Part shown: piece by piece, positions 1 through 8,054 of the stretch | Position numbering within the stretch: position 1 is the first letter of the stretch | Layout: every line of letters begins with the position of its first letter | NCBI GenBank assembly: GCA_011525745.1 | Contig: WYBU01000050.1 | Coordinates: 1 to 53,446 of the forward strand | Direction of reading: 5' to 3' | Source of the DNA: Planctomycetaceae bacterium | GTDB lineage: Bacteria; Planctomycetota; Phycisphaerae; UBA1845; UTPLA1 | Length of the DNA: 53,446 nucleotides | Program-made: the position numbers and the translations under genes | Notes under the pieces: generated by a model | Database searches by the model: none | Told to the model about the DNA's origin: nothing | The model's input: only the letters and a program-made list of their open reading frames with translations

Positions 1-759
1 AACTTCATCCCCGATGAGTGCGACGCGGCCGGGGCGACCAGCGCGGACGTGAACACCAACAACGTCCCCGACGAGTGCGAGCCGGACTGCAACGGCAACA
101 CGACGCCGGATGAGCTGGACATCTCAGTGGGAACCAGCGCGGATGTCAACACCAACGGCGTGCCTGACGAATGCGAGCCGGACTGCAATACCAACAACAC
201 GCCCGATTCGTACGACGTGACCACGGCCGCCAGCGAGGACTGCAACTCCAACGGCGTGCCGGATGAGTGCGACCGCGACTGCAACAGCAACGGCACGCCC
301 GACTACTGCGACGTGCGCGATTTGTACAGCAACGACTGCAACACCAGTCTGCGGCCGGATGAATGCGACGACGACTGCAACACGAACGGTACGCCGGACG
401 CCTGCGACCTGGCGGCACAGAGCAGTCCCGACTGCAACACCAACCGGTTGCCGGATGAGTGCGATCTGATTCTGCCGTTCATGCCGAGCGAGGACGCCAA
501 CAGCAACGGCACGCCGGACGAGTGCGAGGAAGGCGACTCGGCTCAGGGCGGCGGGGAGTCGGGCGGTTCGGGCGAGTCGCAGGGCGGCGAGTCCGAGGAA
601 AGCAACGCGGGCGGTCCCGCGCCGTTAACCGACGAACAGCGTCGCGAGGCGTTGGGCGAGCTGCTCACGTGGATTCGCGACAACGACCTGCGCAGCCTGC
701 CGCGCTGGCAGCAGTACCCGCTGTTCGACAAGAAGGCGCGGGAGCTGGGGTTGTGGTGA
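1..759 (+). CDS. Calcium-loop repeat protein, C-terminal part (5' end outside window)
   Basis: The frame is open from base 1, so this is the tail of a larger protein. It consists of about five units of roughly 32 residues, each with two Asp/Asn-rich loops of the type DxNxNGxPDECE followed by DCNxNxTPD. These resemble the calcium-binding loops of thrombospondin type 3 repeats and are common in secreted planctomycete proteins. Cys residues recur regularly and may form disulfides. After the repeats comes a Gly/Ser/Glu linker (about bases 535-630) and a charged helical tail ending in LGLW. No sorting signal is visible at the C-terminus. An extracellular or cell-surface structural role is inferred; the catalytic or binding part, if any, lies upstream of the window. 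Confidence 0.8.
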   Translation, partial: NFIPDECDAAGATSADVNTNNVPDECEPDCNGNTTPDELDISVGTSADVNTNGVPDECEPDCNTNNTPDSYDVTTAASEDCNSNGVPDECDRDCNSNGTPDYCDVRDLYSNDCNTSLRPDECDDDCNTNGTPDACDLAAQSSPDCNTNRLPDECDLILPFMPSEDANSNGTPDECEEGDSAQGGGESGGSGESQGGESEESNAGGPAPLTDEQRREALGELLTWIRDNDLRSLPRWQQYPLFDKKARELGLW

Positions 760-1104
760 GCATCGCACGATAGTCGGCCTATGGCGGACAACGTGAAGGC
801 GCGACATTGGAGTAGCGGTCGATGCTCCGCGCGTTGATGGCGATGCCGTGGTGGCTGCCGATGATTTTGTGCTGTCGATTGAGGCTCCAACTGTCAGCGC
901 TCACGCGGCGGGAGCGGGATGCGTAGGCTGGTGGCGTCGCCCGGCTCGCGGGGGGTGAATGCGGCGGATAGAATGTTCAGCGTAGCGTTGGGTCAGAGGC
1001 TGGGCGCCGTGGCGCGTCAGGTCGTTCCGCCGCTTGCGCGGCGGGCCATCCCGGGGCCGCGTCGCAGGTGAGCCGCCCGCGCGTTCGCACGTTTTCGGAG
1101 CCGC
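760..1104. other. Intergenic, no gene seen
   Basis: About 345 bases between the calcium-loop protein and the DUF58 gene. No convincing coding frame, RNA gene or long repeat was recognised. Long minus-strand frames here are antisense shadows of the DUF58 gene. Confidence 0.5.
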
Positions 1105-2019
1105 ATGATGGCCGAGGCCGCCGTACAAAGCGCCGCGAAGTCGGACGAATTGCTCGAGCCGGGGTTCATGACGCGGATCGAGCAATTGGAAATCCTGTCG
1201 CGCAAGATTTTCGCCAGCAAGCTCAAGGGCGAGCGGCGCAGCAAGCGCAAGGGGCAGTCGGTCGAATTCGCCGATTACCGCAACTACGTCGTCGGCGACG
1301 ATCTGCGCTTCATCGACTGGAACATCTACGCCCGGCTCGAAAAGCTGTTCCTCAAGCTGTTCCTCGAGGAAGAAGACCTCAACGTCAGCGTGCTGCTCGA
1401 CGTCAGCCGCAGCATGGAATTCGGCAATCCGTCCAAGGCGCTCTACGCCAAGCGCGTCGCCGCGGCCATGTCCTACATCGGCCTGTGCAATCTCGACCGC
1501 GTAAACCTGTATGCCTACAGCGACCGGCTGGTGGGGGAACTGGCGGGAATGCGCGGCCGGCGGACGATGCAGCGCGTCGTGCGCTTTCTGCGTGAAATCC
1601 CGATTGACGGAGTGAGCCTGCTGACGCCGGCGGCGAAGCGCTTTGCGATCCGCCACACGCAGAAGGGGATCGTGATGCTGATTTCGGACTTCTTCGACAA
1701 GGGGGGTTTCGAGGAAGGGCTGAAATACCTGATCGGCCGCGAACTGGACATTTACGTATTGCAGGTGCTGTCGCCGCAGGAAGTCGAGCCGGAACTGGCG
1801 GGCGATCTGAAGCTGGTGGACGTCGAGGACGCGGACGTGGCCGAGGTGACGATCTCGCGTCCGCTGCTGAACAAGTACAAGGCGAACCTTCAGGCGTACT
1901 GTCAGTCGCTGCGCGATTACTGCGCGCAGCGCGCGGTGAGCTACTTGTTTACGACGACGGATGTCCCGTTTGAGCAGATTATCCTGAACTATCTGCGGCG
2001 GCGGGGGTTGTTGAGGTGA
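1105..2019 (+). CDS. DUF58 domain protein (vWA-like)
   Basis: A 304-residue protein with the DUF58 signature at residues 54-77 (EFADYRNYVVGDDLRFIDW), followed by a von Willebrand A-like fold. A MIDAS-type DxSxS is seen at D99, S101 and S103. DUF58 proteins usually work with a MoxR AAA+ ATPase, encoded next door, in metal-dependent maturation or envelope stress functions. Here no moxR or BatA/B-like gene flanks it: upstream is the calcium-loop protein and downstream rlmN. No signal peptide or membrane segment is seen, so it is probably cytoplasmic. ATG at 1105 and at 1108 are equally possible starts. The exact role is unknown. Confidence 0.9.
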   Translation: MMAEAAVQSAAKSDELLEPGFMTRIEQLEILSRKIFASKLKGERRSKRKGQSVEFADYRNYVVGDDLRFIDWNIYARLEKLFLKLFLEEEDLNVSVLLDVSRSMEFGNPSKALYAKRVAAAMSYIGLCNLDRVNLYAYSDRLVGELAGMRGRRTMQRVVRFLREIPIDGVSLLTPAAKRFAIRHTQKGIVMLISDFFDKGGFEEGLKYLIGRELDIYVLQVLSPQEVEPELAGDLKLVDVEDADVAEVTISRPLLNKYKANLQAYCQSLRDYCAQRAVSYLFTTTDVPFEQIILNYLRRRGLLR

Positions 2020-2030
2020 GGCGCTCGCGC

Positions 2031-2234
2031 CATCGCTGCGGTACACGCCGGATGGGCGGGCGCCCCCGGCGCTTGCGCTTGGGGCTTGGATTCACACGGG
2101 CTGGAAGCCCGTGCCACGCGGATTGATCCGAGCCGCACGTGCCATCGCTGCGGTACACGCCGGAAGGGCGGGCGCCCCCGGCGCTAGCACTTGGGGGACG
2201 GATTCACACGGGCTGGAAGGTCGTGCCACGCGGA
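2031..2234. repeat. Tandem duplication, 112-bp period, with type A palindromes
   Basis: Two copies of a block of about 92 bases start at 2031 and 2143 (period 112). Each contains a GCCCCCGGCGCTTGCGCTT-like stretch and a palindrome CACGGGCTGGAAGCCCGTG (2095-2113, degenerate at 2207-2225). Copy 2 differs at a handful of positions. It lies directly upstream of rlmN. Right after it, at 2235-2258, is a GGTCCGCnnAGnGGACC-type palindrome (type E). Confidence 0.85.
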
Positions 2235-2266
2235 ATGGTCCGCCCAGGGGACCCTACGATTCGACG

Positions 2267-3337
2267 ATGAACGCACTGGAACTCACATTCGACGACATCC
2301 TCTCGGAACTGAAGCCGCGGCCGGGCCAGATTGCGGCCGTGCGCCGCGCCTACGCCGCGGCGATGCGCGGCGAGACGGGTCCGCACGCGCTGCCGGCGGA
2401 CGTGCTGCCCGTGGTGCGCGAATGGCGCGATGGCGAGTTGATCAAGTTCGCGCAGCGGACCCGCGACGGGCTGGAGACCGAGAGCGTCGTCATTCCGATG
2501 CAGGGCACGATGCGCACGTGGAAGACGTTGTGCGTGTCGTCGCAGATCGGCTGCGCGATGGGCTGTACCTTCTGCGAGACGGCCCAACTCGGGCGGCTGA
2601 GCCAGCTTTCGGCGGGGCAGATCGTCGGACAGGTCGTGGCGGCGCGGCGGCATTTCGGGGTCGACATTCGCAACGTCGTGTTCATGGGCATGGGCGAGCC
2701 GTTCGACAATTTCGACGAAGTCATCCGCTCGGTGCGGATCATGACCGATCCGGCCGGGCTGTCGCTGGCCAAGGCGCGGATCGCGATTTCGACGGTGGGG
2801 CGGATCGAGGGGATTCGCCGGCTGGCGGCGCTGGGCTGGCGGCGGATCAACCTGGCGGTGTCGCTCAATGCGCCCAACGACGAAATACGTTCGCAAATCA
2901 TGCCGGTCAATCGCGTGGAGCCGATGGCAAAGCTGCGCGAGGCGCTGATGGCGTTTCCGCTGCGGAGCAAGGGCGGTTATTTAATGATCGAATATGTCTT
3001 GATTCCCGGCGTCAACGACGCGCCCGAGCACGCGCGGGAGCTGGTGGAGTATTTGCGGCCGATCAAGTGCTGCGTGAACGTCATTCCCTACAATCCGCGT
3101 CGAGATTCGCCGTGGCCGGCGCCGAGCGAGGAGTCGGTCGGGCGGTTCCTGGGCTGGCTGATCGACGCGGGGCAGTTCTGCAAGCGGCGCGTGACGAAAG
3201 GCCGAGACTTCATGGCGGCGTGCGGACAGTTGGGGAATCGTGCGCTGGTGCGGGCCAGGCGGGAGGCGGTTGTCGGCGGGTTTCTGATCCACGCAGCAAG
3301 CGCAAGCGCTGGTGCTATTCCGAGCCGCGAAGCGTAA
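2267..3337 (+). CDS. rlmN: RlmN/Cfr-type 23S rRNA methyltransferase (radical SAM)
   Basis: A 356-residue radical SAM enzyme. The 4Fe-4S motif CxxxCxxC is C96, C100 and C103. GMGEP follows at about residue 141. The Cys in AACGQL (C319) matches the methyl-carrying Cys of the RlmN/Cfr family. The expected reaction is C2 methylation of A2503 in 23S rRNA and, in many bacteria, A37 of some tRNAs. The start at 2267 was chosen because the longer frame runs into the upstream repeat. The last residues (HAASASAGAIPSREA) are encoded by repeat DNA and the TAA stop lies inside a type C repeat unit, so the natural C-terminus has probably been remodelled. RlmN is preferred over Cfr because this looks like a chromosomal housekeeping copy. 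Confidence 0.93.
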   Translation: MNALELTFDDILSELKPRPGQIAAVRRAYAAAMRGETGPHALPADVLPVVREWRDGELIKFAQRTRDGLETESVVIPMQGTMRTWKTLCVSSQIGCAMGCTFCETAQLGRLSQLSAGQIVGQVVAARRHFGVDIRNVVFMGMGEPFDNFDEVIRSVRIMTDPAGLSLAKARIAISTVGRIEGIRRLAALGWRRINLAVSLNAPNDEIRSQIMPVNRVEPMAKLREALMAFPLRSKGGYLMIEYVLIPGVNDAPEHARELVEYLRPIKCCVNVIPYNPRRDSPWPAPSEESVGRFLGWLIDAGQFCKRRVTKGRDFMAACGQLGNRALVRARREAVVGGFLIHAASASAGAIPSREA

Positions 3338-3442
3338 GCGCCGCGATCATTCCGAGCCACGCAGTGTAAGCGCCGCGATCATTCCGAGCCGCGAAGCGTA
3401 GGCGCCGCGAGCATTCCGAGCCGCGAAGCGTAAGCGAGCGGG
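3317..3442. repeat. Type C tandem array, 32-bp period, 4 copies
   Basis: Units start at 3317, 3349, 3381 and 3413. Each reads approximately ATTCCGAGCCGCGAAGCGTA followed by AGCGCCGCGATC. The first unit overlaps and terminates rlmN. The last unit ends AGCGAGCGGG, which matches the solitary copies at 32826-32851, 32970-33000 (inverted) and 51060-51084. Confidence 0.9.
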
Positions 3443-3812
3443 ATCGTGCGGTTCGGTTCTGCAATGAGTGCCCAAAGCGCGCGGCGTTCGGCGTGCCGCC
3501 AGGCTCGGGGCGCGCGTGCGCGGATGAGCGGACCGCTCGCGCACGGGGCGTTCGCATCCCGCTTGCCGACGCTGCGCGGCTCTGATGGGGCTGGCTCGCA
3601 CGGGCAGCAAGCCCGTGCGATGCGGAATGGTCCGCCCAGCGGACTCTACGGACCAAACAACCGCGGCCGGTCGGGGTTTGTCGCCCTCGACCGGCCGCAA
3701 CCGGCTGTTGTCTGCACGGGACGCGTTGATGGCCAATGGCGTCCAACGTTGGCCGCGCCCCGTCAAACGTTACGTTGGCAGTGCATCAGGTCTTCATTTC
3801 CTCAGGCTACGA
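3443..3812. other. Intergenic with type A and E palindromes
   Basis: No gene recognised. At 3599-3617 there is a type A palindrome (CACGGGCAGCAAGCCCGTG), followed by ATGCGGAATGGTCCGCCCAG and a type E palindrome ending near 3651. The same A-to-E order occurs upstream of rlmN at 2207-2258. The gap separates rlmN (plus) from the convergent decahaem cytochrome gene (minus). Confidence 0.6.
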
Positions 3813-6152
3813 TCACGGAAGCTTGTGCGACTTCTCGATCGAGAACTCGCGACCCGGACCGTGGCACGTGGCGCACGCTTCGGTGATCGTGCCGGGGACC
3901 GTGTTGATCGCGACGTGTGCCATCGCCGCCGACGAGTCGTGGCAGGACGTGCAGGCGACCTTCCAGATCGCCACATCGGTCCTCTCGGGCGGATTCATCC
4001 ACGAATCGGTCGCGTGGCACGCGGTGCAGTTTTTCGCGCCGCTGATCAGATAGGGCAGATCGCCGTTCGAGAAGTCGACCACGTTGTCCCCGAATCCGAT
4101 CAGGTCGTACTTGCCACCGCCTTGCACGACCGACAGTTCGCGCGCGTAGTGAATCTTGTGAATCATCACGCGCCAGTCGATCGTGTCGGCCTCGGGCGCC
4201 TGGGTTTGCCCGGCGGCCGGAGTCGCGCGATCCTCAGCGCCGCCGACGTGACACATGACGCAGTTCTGAACGCCGCGTCGTCCGTTGCCGTGGAAGCGGA
4301 TGTCCTGTCCGTGGCAGTCGTTGCACTTTGCATCCGTAACGTAGCCGGGATATCCATCGACCGATCCCGCGGATCCGATGCGGAACTGCCCCAGTCCCGG
4401 AGGCGACGCCTCGCGATAGGTCACGCCGCCGACGGTGATGTTCCGGTAGGCCCAGATCAAGACCGTGTAGTTGCCCGGCGCCAGCGGCATTCCGGCCAGT
4501 TCACCCCAGCCGCCAGCAAAGTCGAAAGCGGCCGAGTTGTTCGCCGGATTCGGATAGGTCGCCGGAATCGGCGTGGGATGCGTGTAAGTGAACGGTCCCG
4601 TGCCGGAATTGGGCGACAGGTTGGCGCCCATGAGGTTCTGGCCGCTGCCGGTGGCGGGGATGATCTTCTGATAGTTGCCCACCGGTCCGGAGACGACCAT
4701 GTTGAGTGACGCTACGTCGCTCAGAGCGATAGTGTTGCTCGAACCATCAAGAATGTTGAACGTGACGGCAAGCGTGTCGCCGGAGTTGAAGAAGCCGCTG
4801 CCGCTGCCGCCGGTGATGTTCTGCACCACGACGTGAATGCCGTTGATCAGGTTGGGATTGCTCAGCACCGGCATGTGTACGTCGCGGATGTCGAGGCCGG
4901 TTCCCGGCGCGTGACACAACATGCACTGCCCGTCGGCAAAGGTGTGGGGAATGCCGCCGATGAGCGTGCGGACCGATCCGTCGCCGAGTTGCGTTTGCGG
5001 GAGGGTGCCGGCGGCGACGGTCGCGTTTGCGAAGTTCAGTTTTGTGCCCGTCGTCCAGTCGATGTCGTTATGGCAGGACGTGCACATGGAGCGACTGGGC
5101 TTGGTGTACCAGTTTGCCTCCTGGGCGGCGCCGGCATGGCACGCGCCGCAGTTGCGGGTCTGGCGGTTGAAGCCGGTTCCGCCCGGCAGGTAGGGGAACT
5201 GCACGTGTGAGAAGTCGATGATGGACTCGCCGAAGCCGATGATCTCATACTTGTCCGGATCGGCGCTATTGGCCGTGGCACGGATGGTCGGCAGATCGGC
5301 GCCGCGGTGGATGGCGTGAATCATCTCGGCGAACTTGATCGTCACGCCGGTCGTGGCCTTTGACGGATCGTTGGACTTGCGGTCCTCGGCGCCGGCGGTG
5401 TGGCACAGCGCACAACCGGCGATGGTGAAGCGGTTGGTGCCATGGACGGTGAACTGACCGTGGCACTTCTCGCAGTTTGATTCGAGAACGACCTCGGCGC
5501 CTGCCGTCTTGGTGGCGTCGCCGAGCGTGAAATCGAAGTAACAGTCGCCGGCGTCGCGCACGTCGGCGTCGTCGATCTTGAGCGTGCGGCGGGCCTCGAT
5601 GCCGACGGTGTAGGTGCCGGGCATGATCGGCTCACCGGTCTTCTCGCCGTCGGCGGCGCCGAAGGCGGTCGAGTCGTTGTAGGGCGCGGCGAAGGTCGCG
5701 GGGAACGGATTGGCGAACGTGTAGGAGAAAGTGCCGTCGGCGTTGCTCATGATCTTCGTCAGATCGCCCTCCGCGGCGATGACTCGCTGATGGCCGCTGG
5801 TCGGGCCGGAGACGTAGGACGAGAAGCGGTCCAGGGCCGCGGCGTCGATCTTGTTGCCGTTGCGGTCTTCGAGTTTGAAGATCACGGTCATCGTCTCGCC
5901 AATGGCGACACGCCGTGTCGTTTTTGATCCATGCACGGTGACGATCGTCACTTTCATGCCGGGCAGCCGATCGACGGGCAACATGCCGACCTGGCCGACG
6001 ACCGGATCCATCGGGGGCTGCGGAATGTCGACGCCGGGCGGCGTGATCGGCGGGAAGAATGGAAAGAGGCCGCATCCGGCGAGGATGACGAGCATCATCC
6101 CGAGAATCCACGAGGCGACGAACACACGTTGCGTTGTAGATGGGCGTGTCAT
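3813..6152 (-). CDS. Decahaem c-type cytochrome lipoprotein, OmcA/MtrC family
   Basis: A 779-residue protein with a lipoprotein signal peptide (lipobox LAGC, C27) and exactly ten CxxCH haem motifs. Five are at C227, C247, C335, C357 and C410, and five at C610, C631, C709, C734 and C760. Each haem group follows a beta-rich domain containing similar VSGP and TFSYT/FTYTHP-type stretches, giving the split two-module architecture of OmcA/MtrC-type outer-surface decahaem cytochromes. The inferred role is electron transfer at the cell surface to minerals, humics or partner cells. It lies 276 bases downstream of a nonahaem cytochrome on the same strand. No MtrB-like porin or MtrA decahaem is in the window. 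The start fits the lipoprotein signal. Confidence 0.93.
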   Translation of the reverse strand: MTRPSTTQRVFVASWILGMMLVILAGCGLFPFFPPITPPGVDIPQPPMDPVVGQVGMLPVDRLPGMKVTIVTVHGSKTTRRVAIGETMTVIFKLEDRNGNKIDAAALDRFSSYVSGPTSGHQRVIAAEGDLTKIMSNADGTFSYTFANPFPATFAAPYNDSTAFGAADGEKTGEPIMPGTYTVGIEARRTLKIDDADVRDAGDCYFDFTLGDATKTAGAEVVLESNCEKCHGQFTVHGTNRFTIAGCALCHTAGAEDRKSNDPSKATTGVTIKFAEMIHAIHRGADLPTIRATANSADPDKYEIIGFGESIIDFSHVQFPYLPGGTGFNRQTRNCGACHAGAAQEANWYTKPSRSMCTSCHNDIDWTTGTKLNFANATVAAGTLPQTQLGDGSVRTLIGGIPHTFADGQCMLCHAPGTGLDIRDVHMPVLSNPNLINGIHVVVQNITGGSGSGFFNSGDTLAVTFNILDGSSNTIALSDVASLNMVVSGPVGNYQKIIPATGSGQNLMGANLSPNSGTGPFTYTHPTPIPATYPNPANNSAAFDFAGGWGELAGMPLAPGNYTVLIWAYRNITVGGVTYREASPPGLGQFRIGSAGSVDGYPGYVTDAKCNDCHGQDIRFHGNGRRGVQNCVMCHVGGAEDRATPAAGQTQAPEADTIDWRVMIHKIHYARELSVVQGGGKYDLIGFGDNVVDFSNGDLPYLISGAKNCTACHATDSWMNPPERTDVAIWKVACTSCHDSSAAMAHVAINTVPGTITEACATCHGPGREFSIEKSHKLP

Positions 6153-6428
6153 GCAGGGTCCTCCGTCGCGGGAAGTATTGATGTATGCGAAGCATCACGA
6201 AATCAGCTTCGCGTCGTGATTTCATAGCAATTCACGTGCCGTAAACCGAATCGGTCACGTGAGTTGGGGCGAAAACTGCGCCGGGCTGACCGGCGGTGAG
6301 AGGACTGTACGCAGGGCCACAATCCTCTCGGAGGTTGAAATACCTGCTCGCGGCACCGGCACGCATAGACGTGCAAGGCCGCTTTGCCCCCAATTCGATG
6401 AAACATACTACCGTACGTGTTTGCACTG

Positions 6429-7772
6429 TCACGGGGAAAATCGGACCAGGTTCAACGAATTGTCCGCTTCGGTCAAAAGGCTCCTGGCATACGCAGAATT
6501 GTGTATGCCCATGCTTCCATCCTGGTCAATGAGGTCCAGGTTTAGCAGCGCAGCATCGACGAGTTTTCGATTCGGGCCGATCAGATCGTGCGCTGGAATG
6601 GCCGCGATTCGATCTCGCACGCCGTTCATGCGGGCGGTCAGTTCATTGCGAAGATTGTCGGCAAGGGCCTGCGCAACATCAGGCGTGTGGCAAGGCACGC
6701 ACAAATCGAAACGAACCTCGAAGCGATGACCAGAAAGGCTGGGATTGTCGGCGGTCGGAGAAGCTTGCTTGAAGTTGGGGCCGTGGCAATACGCGCACCC
6801 GCCGATGGGGTTTAAGTTGCTGTGCACGGCGGGAATGCCGCTTAAAGCCAGGGAATCACCGATGCTTGCAGGGTCCGGCCTGCGACCGCCGGTCGCCGAG
6901 AGGACATTCCATTGCGGTGCGTGCGGCCGGGTTCCGGGGGTCGGCTGTGGATCGTTATGGCAGGTCACACAGGTAGGCGTGGGCAAGTCGCGCAATTCGG
7001 CAAGCTGGGAAGATCCGTGCGGCGCGTGACAGGAAAGACACGTGACGCCCTCGCGCGGATCGTTGGCGGCCGTAGCATCGGTCAGACTGGGCAGCGGCAG
7101 GGGGGGCAAGCCCCGGCCGGCGCGGGCCTGATTGTGGCGGACGGTGGCGGCATAGTCGAATGAGTGGCAGGCGAGGCAGGCATCGGCCCGATCCGGGGAG
7201 GTGCGGATGGTGGCGAGCGCCTTCGAGTGGCGGGAGGCGAGCCATTCCTCGTGGTTGGGCTGCTCTGGGCCGGTGTGGCATTTTCCGCAGGTGTCCGCAG
7301 TCGGCAGGCGAATGATGTCGGTTGGATTGCGCGAGCCGACGTGGGTTGCGCCGGGTCCGTGGCATTCTTCGCACTGCACGCCGCCGAAGCCGGGTGTGGC
7401 CAAGGCGGAGACAAAACCGCCCCGACGGTACGCGGTCGTGTGGCAGGCAAGGCAATCCGGATTGTGCTCCTGGCCGGCGGCAACGAGTGTTTGCAGCGCG
7501 GCGGCGTGGCGGGCGGTGAGCCACGAGGCATGAATCTCGGAGTGACAGCCGCGGCAGACGATTGCGCCGACGTAGTCCGATGCGCCGCCGATGTCGACGG
7601 GCAGACCGGCGGGCGGCACGCTGACAGCGATGCACTGGCCGGCGAGCAGCAAGGGGCAGCACGACAGCAGCACGAGGAAGCGAACGAGCGAAAGTCGATT
7701 CGTCGGGATTGTGCGCGAAGCCCGGATGTTGTTCATGATTCGAGCGCCGATTGTACCCATTGTCGGCTTCAA
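6429..7772 (-). CDS. Nonahaem c-type cytochrome, exported
   Basis: Up to 447 residues with an N-terminal hydrophobic export segment (about residues 28-45). Nine CxxCH motifs begin at C73, C107, C134, C162, C199, C245, C268, C326 and C358. Spacing and the repeated RHxxAL motif (RHAAAL, RHSKAL) recall the cytochrome c554/NrfA-like multihaem class. A helical C-terminus follows the last haem. The inferred role is periplasmic electron transfer, possibly handing electrons to the decahaem lipoprotein encoded 276 bases downstream. Met13 (start near 7736) is an alternative start giving a more ordinary signal peptide. No catalytic lysine-type CxxCK motif was seen, so a nitrite reductase assignment is not supported. 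Confidence 0.88.
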   Translation of the reverse strand: MKPTMGTIGARIMNNIRASRTIPTNRLSLVRFLVLLSCCPLLLAGQCIAVSVPPAGLPVDIGGASDYVGAIVCRGCHSEIHASWLTARHAAALQTLVAAGQEHNPDCLACHTTAYRRGGFVSALATPGFGGVQCEECHGPGATHVGSRNPTDIIRLPTADTCGKCHTGPEQPNHEEWLASRHSKALATIRTSPDRADACLACHSFDYAATVRHNQARAGRGLPPLPLPSLTDATAANDPREGVTCLSCHAPHGSSQLAELRDLPTPTCVTCHNDPQPTPGTRPHAPQWNVLSATGGRRPDPASIGDSLALSGIPAVHSNLNPIGGCAYCHGPNFKQASPTADNPSLSGHRFEVRFDLCVPCHTPDVAQALADNLRNELTARMNGVRDRIAAIPAHDLIGPNRKLVDAALLNLDLIDQDGSMGIHNSAYARSLLTEADNSLNLVRFSP

Positions 7773-7951
7773 CCCAAGGCGGCAAGGGTCAGCGATTCAC
7801 ACGCGACCGCAAGTTCGACCTCGCAGGCCCATATGACATTGCGCGACCACTCGTAAGACGGCGTTCGCTTTTGGGATCGTCAAGCCCGGGACGCGTCCAT
7901 GTTTAGCTTACACCAATTATCGCTTCGGCCCGCCGTGAGGCGCCACACGGC

Positions 7952-8009
7952 CAAGCCCTCGCGACGCGCGTACGTTCGGCGCGCCAGGTTTGTCGAGCGC
8001 GAGGGCTTA
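7952..8009. repeat. Type D inverted repeat
   Basis: AAGCCCTCGC at 7953-7962 and GCGAGGGCTT at 7999-8008 form an inverted pair around a 36-base centre. It is the same family as the longer inverted repeat at 31051-31120 and the half-copies near 46004-46024 and 51607-51627. It lies in the intergenic region between the two minus-strand genes ending at 8055 and starting at 7772. Confidence 0.75.
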
Positions 8010-8054
8010 ACCGTGCACCCCATCAAAATAGCGTGGCCTGGTTCTGGTCAATTC

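Noticed and set aside
901..2046. Minus-strand ORF of 381 codons
   Set aside because: Antisense to DUF58 with Gln/Arg/His/Ala-rich composition typical of GC-rich shadow frames.
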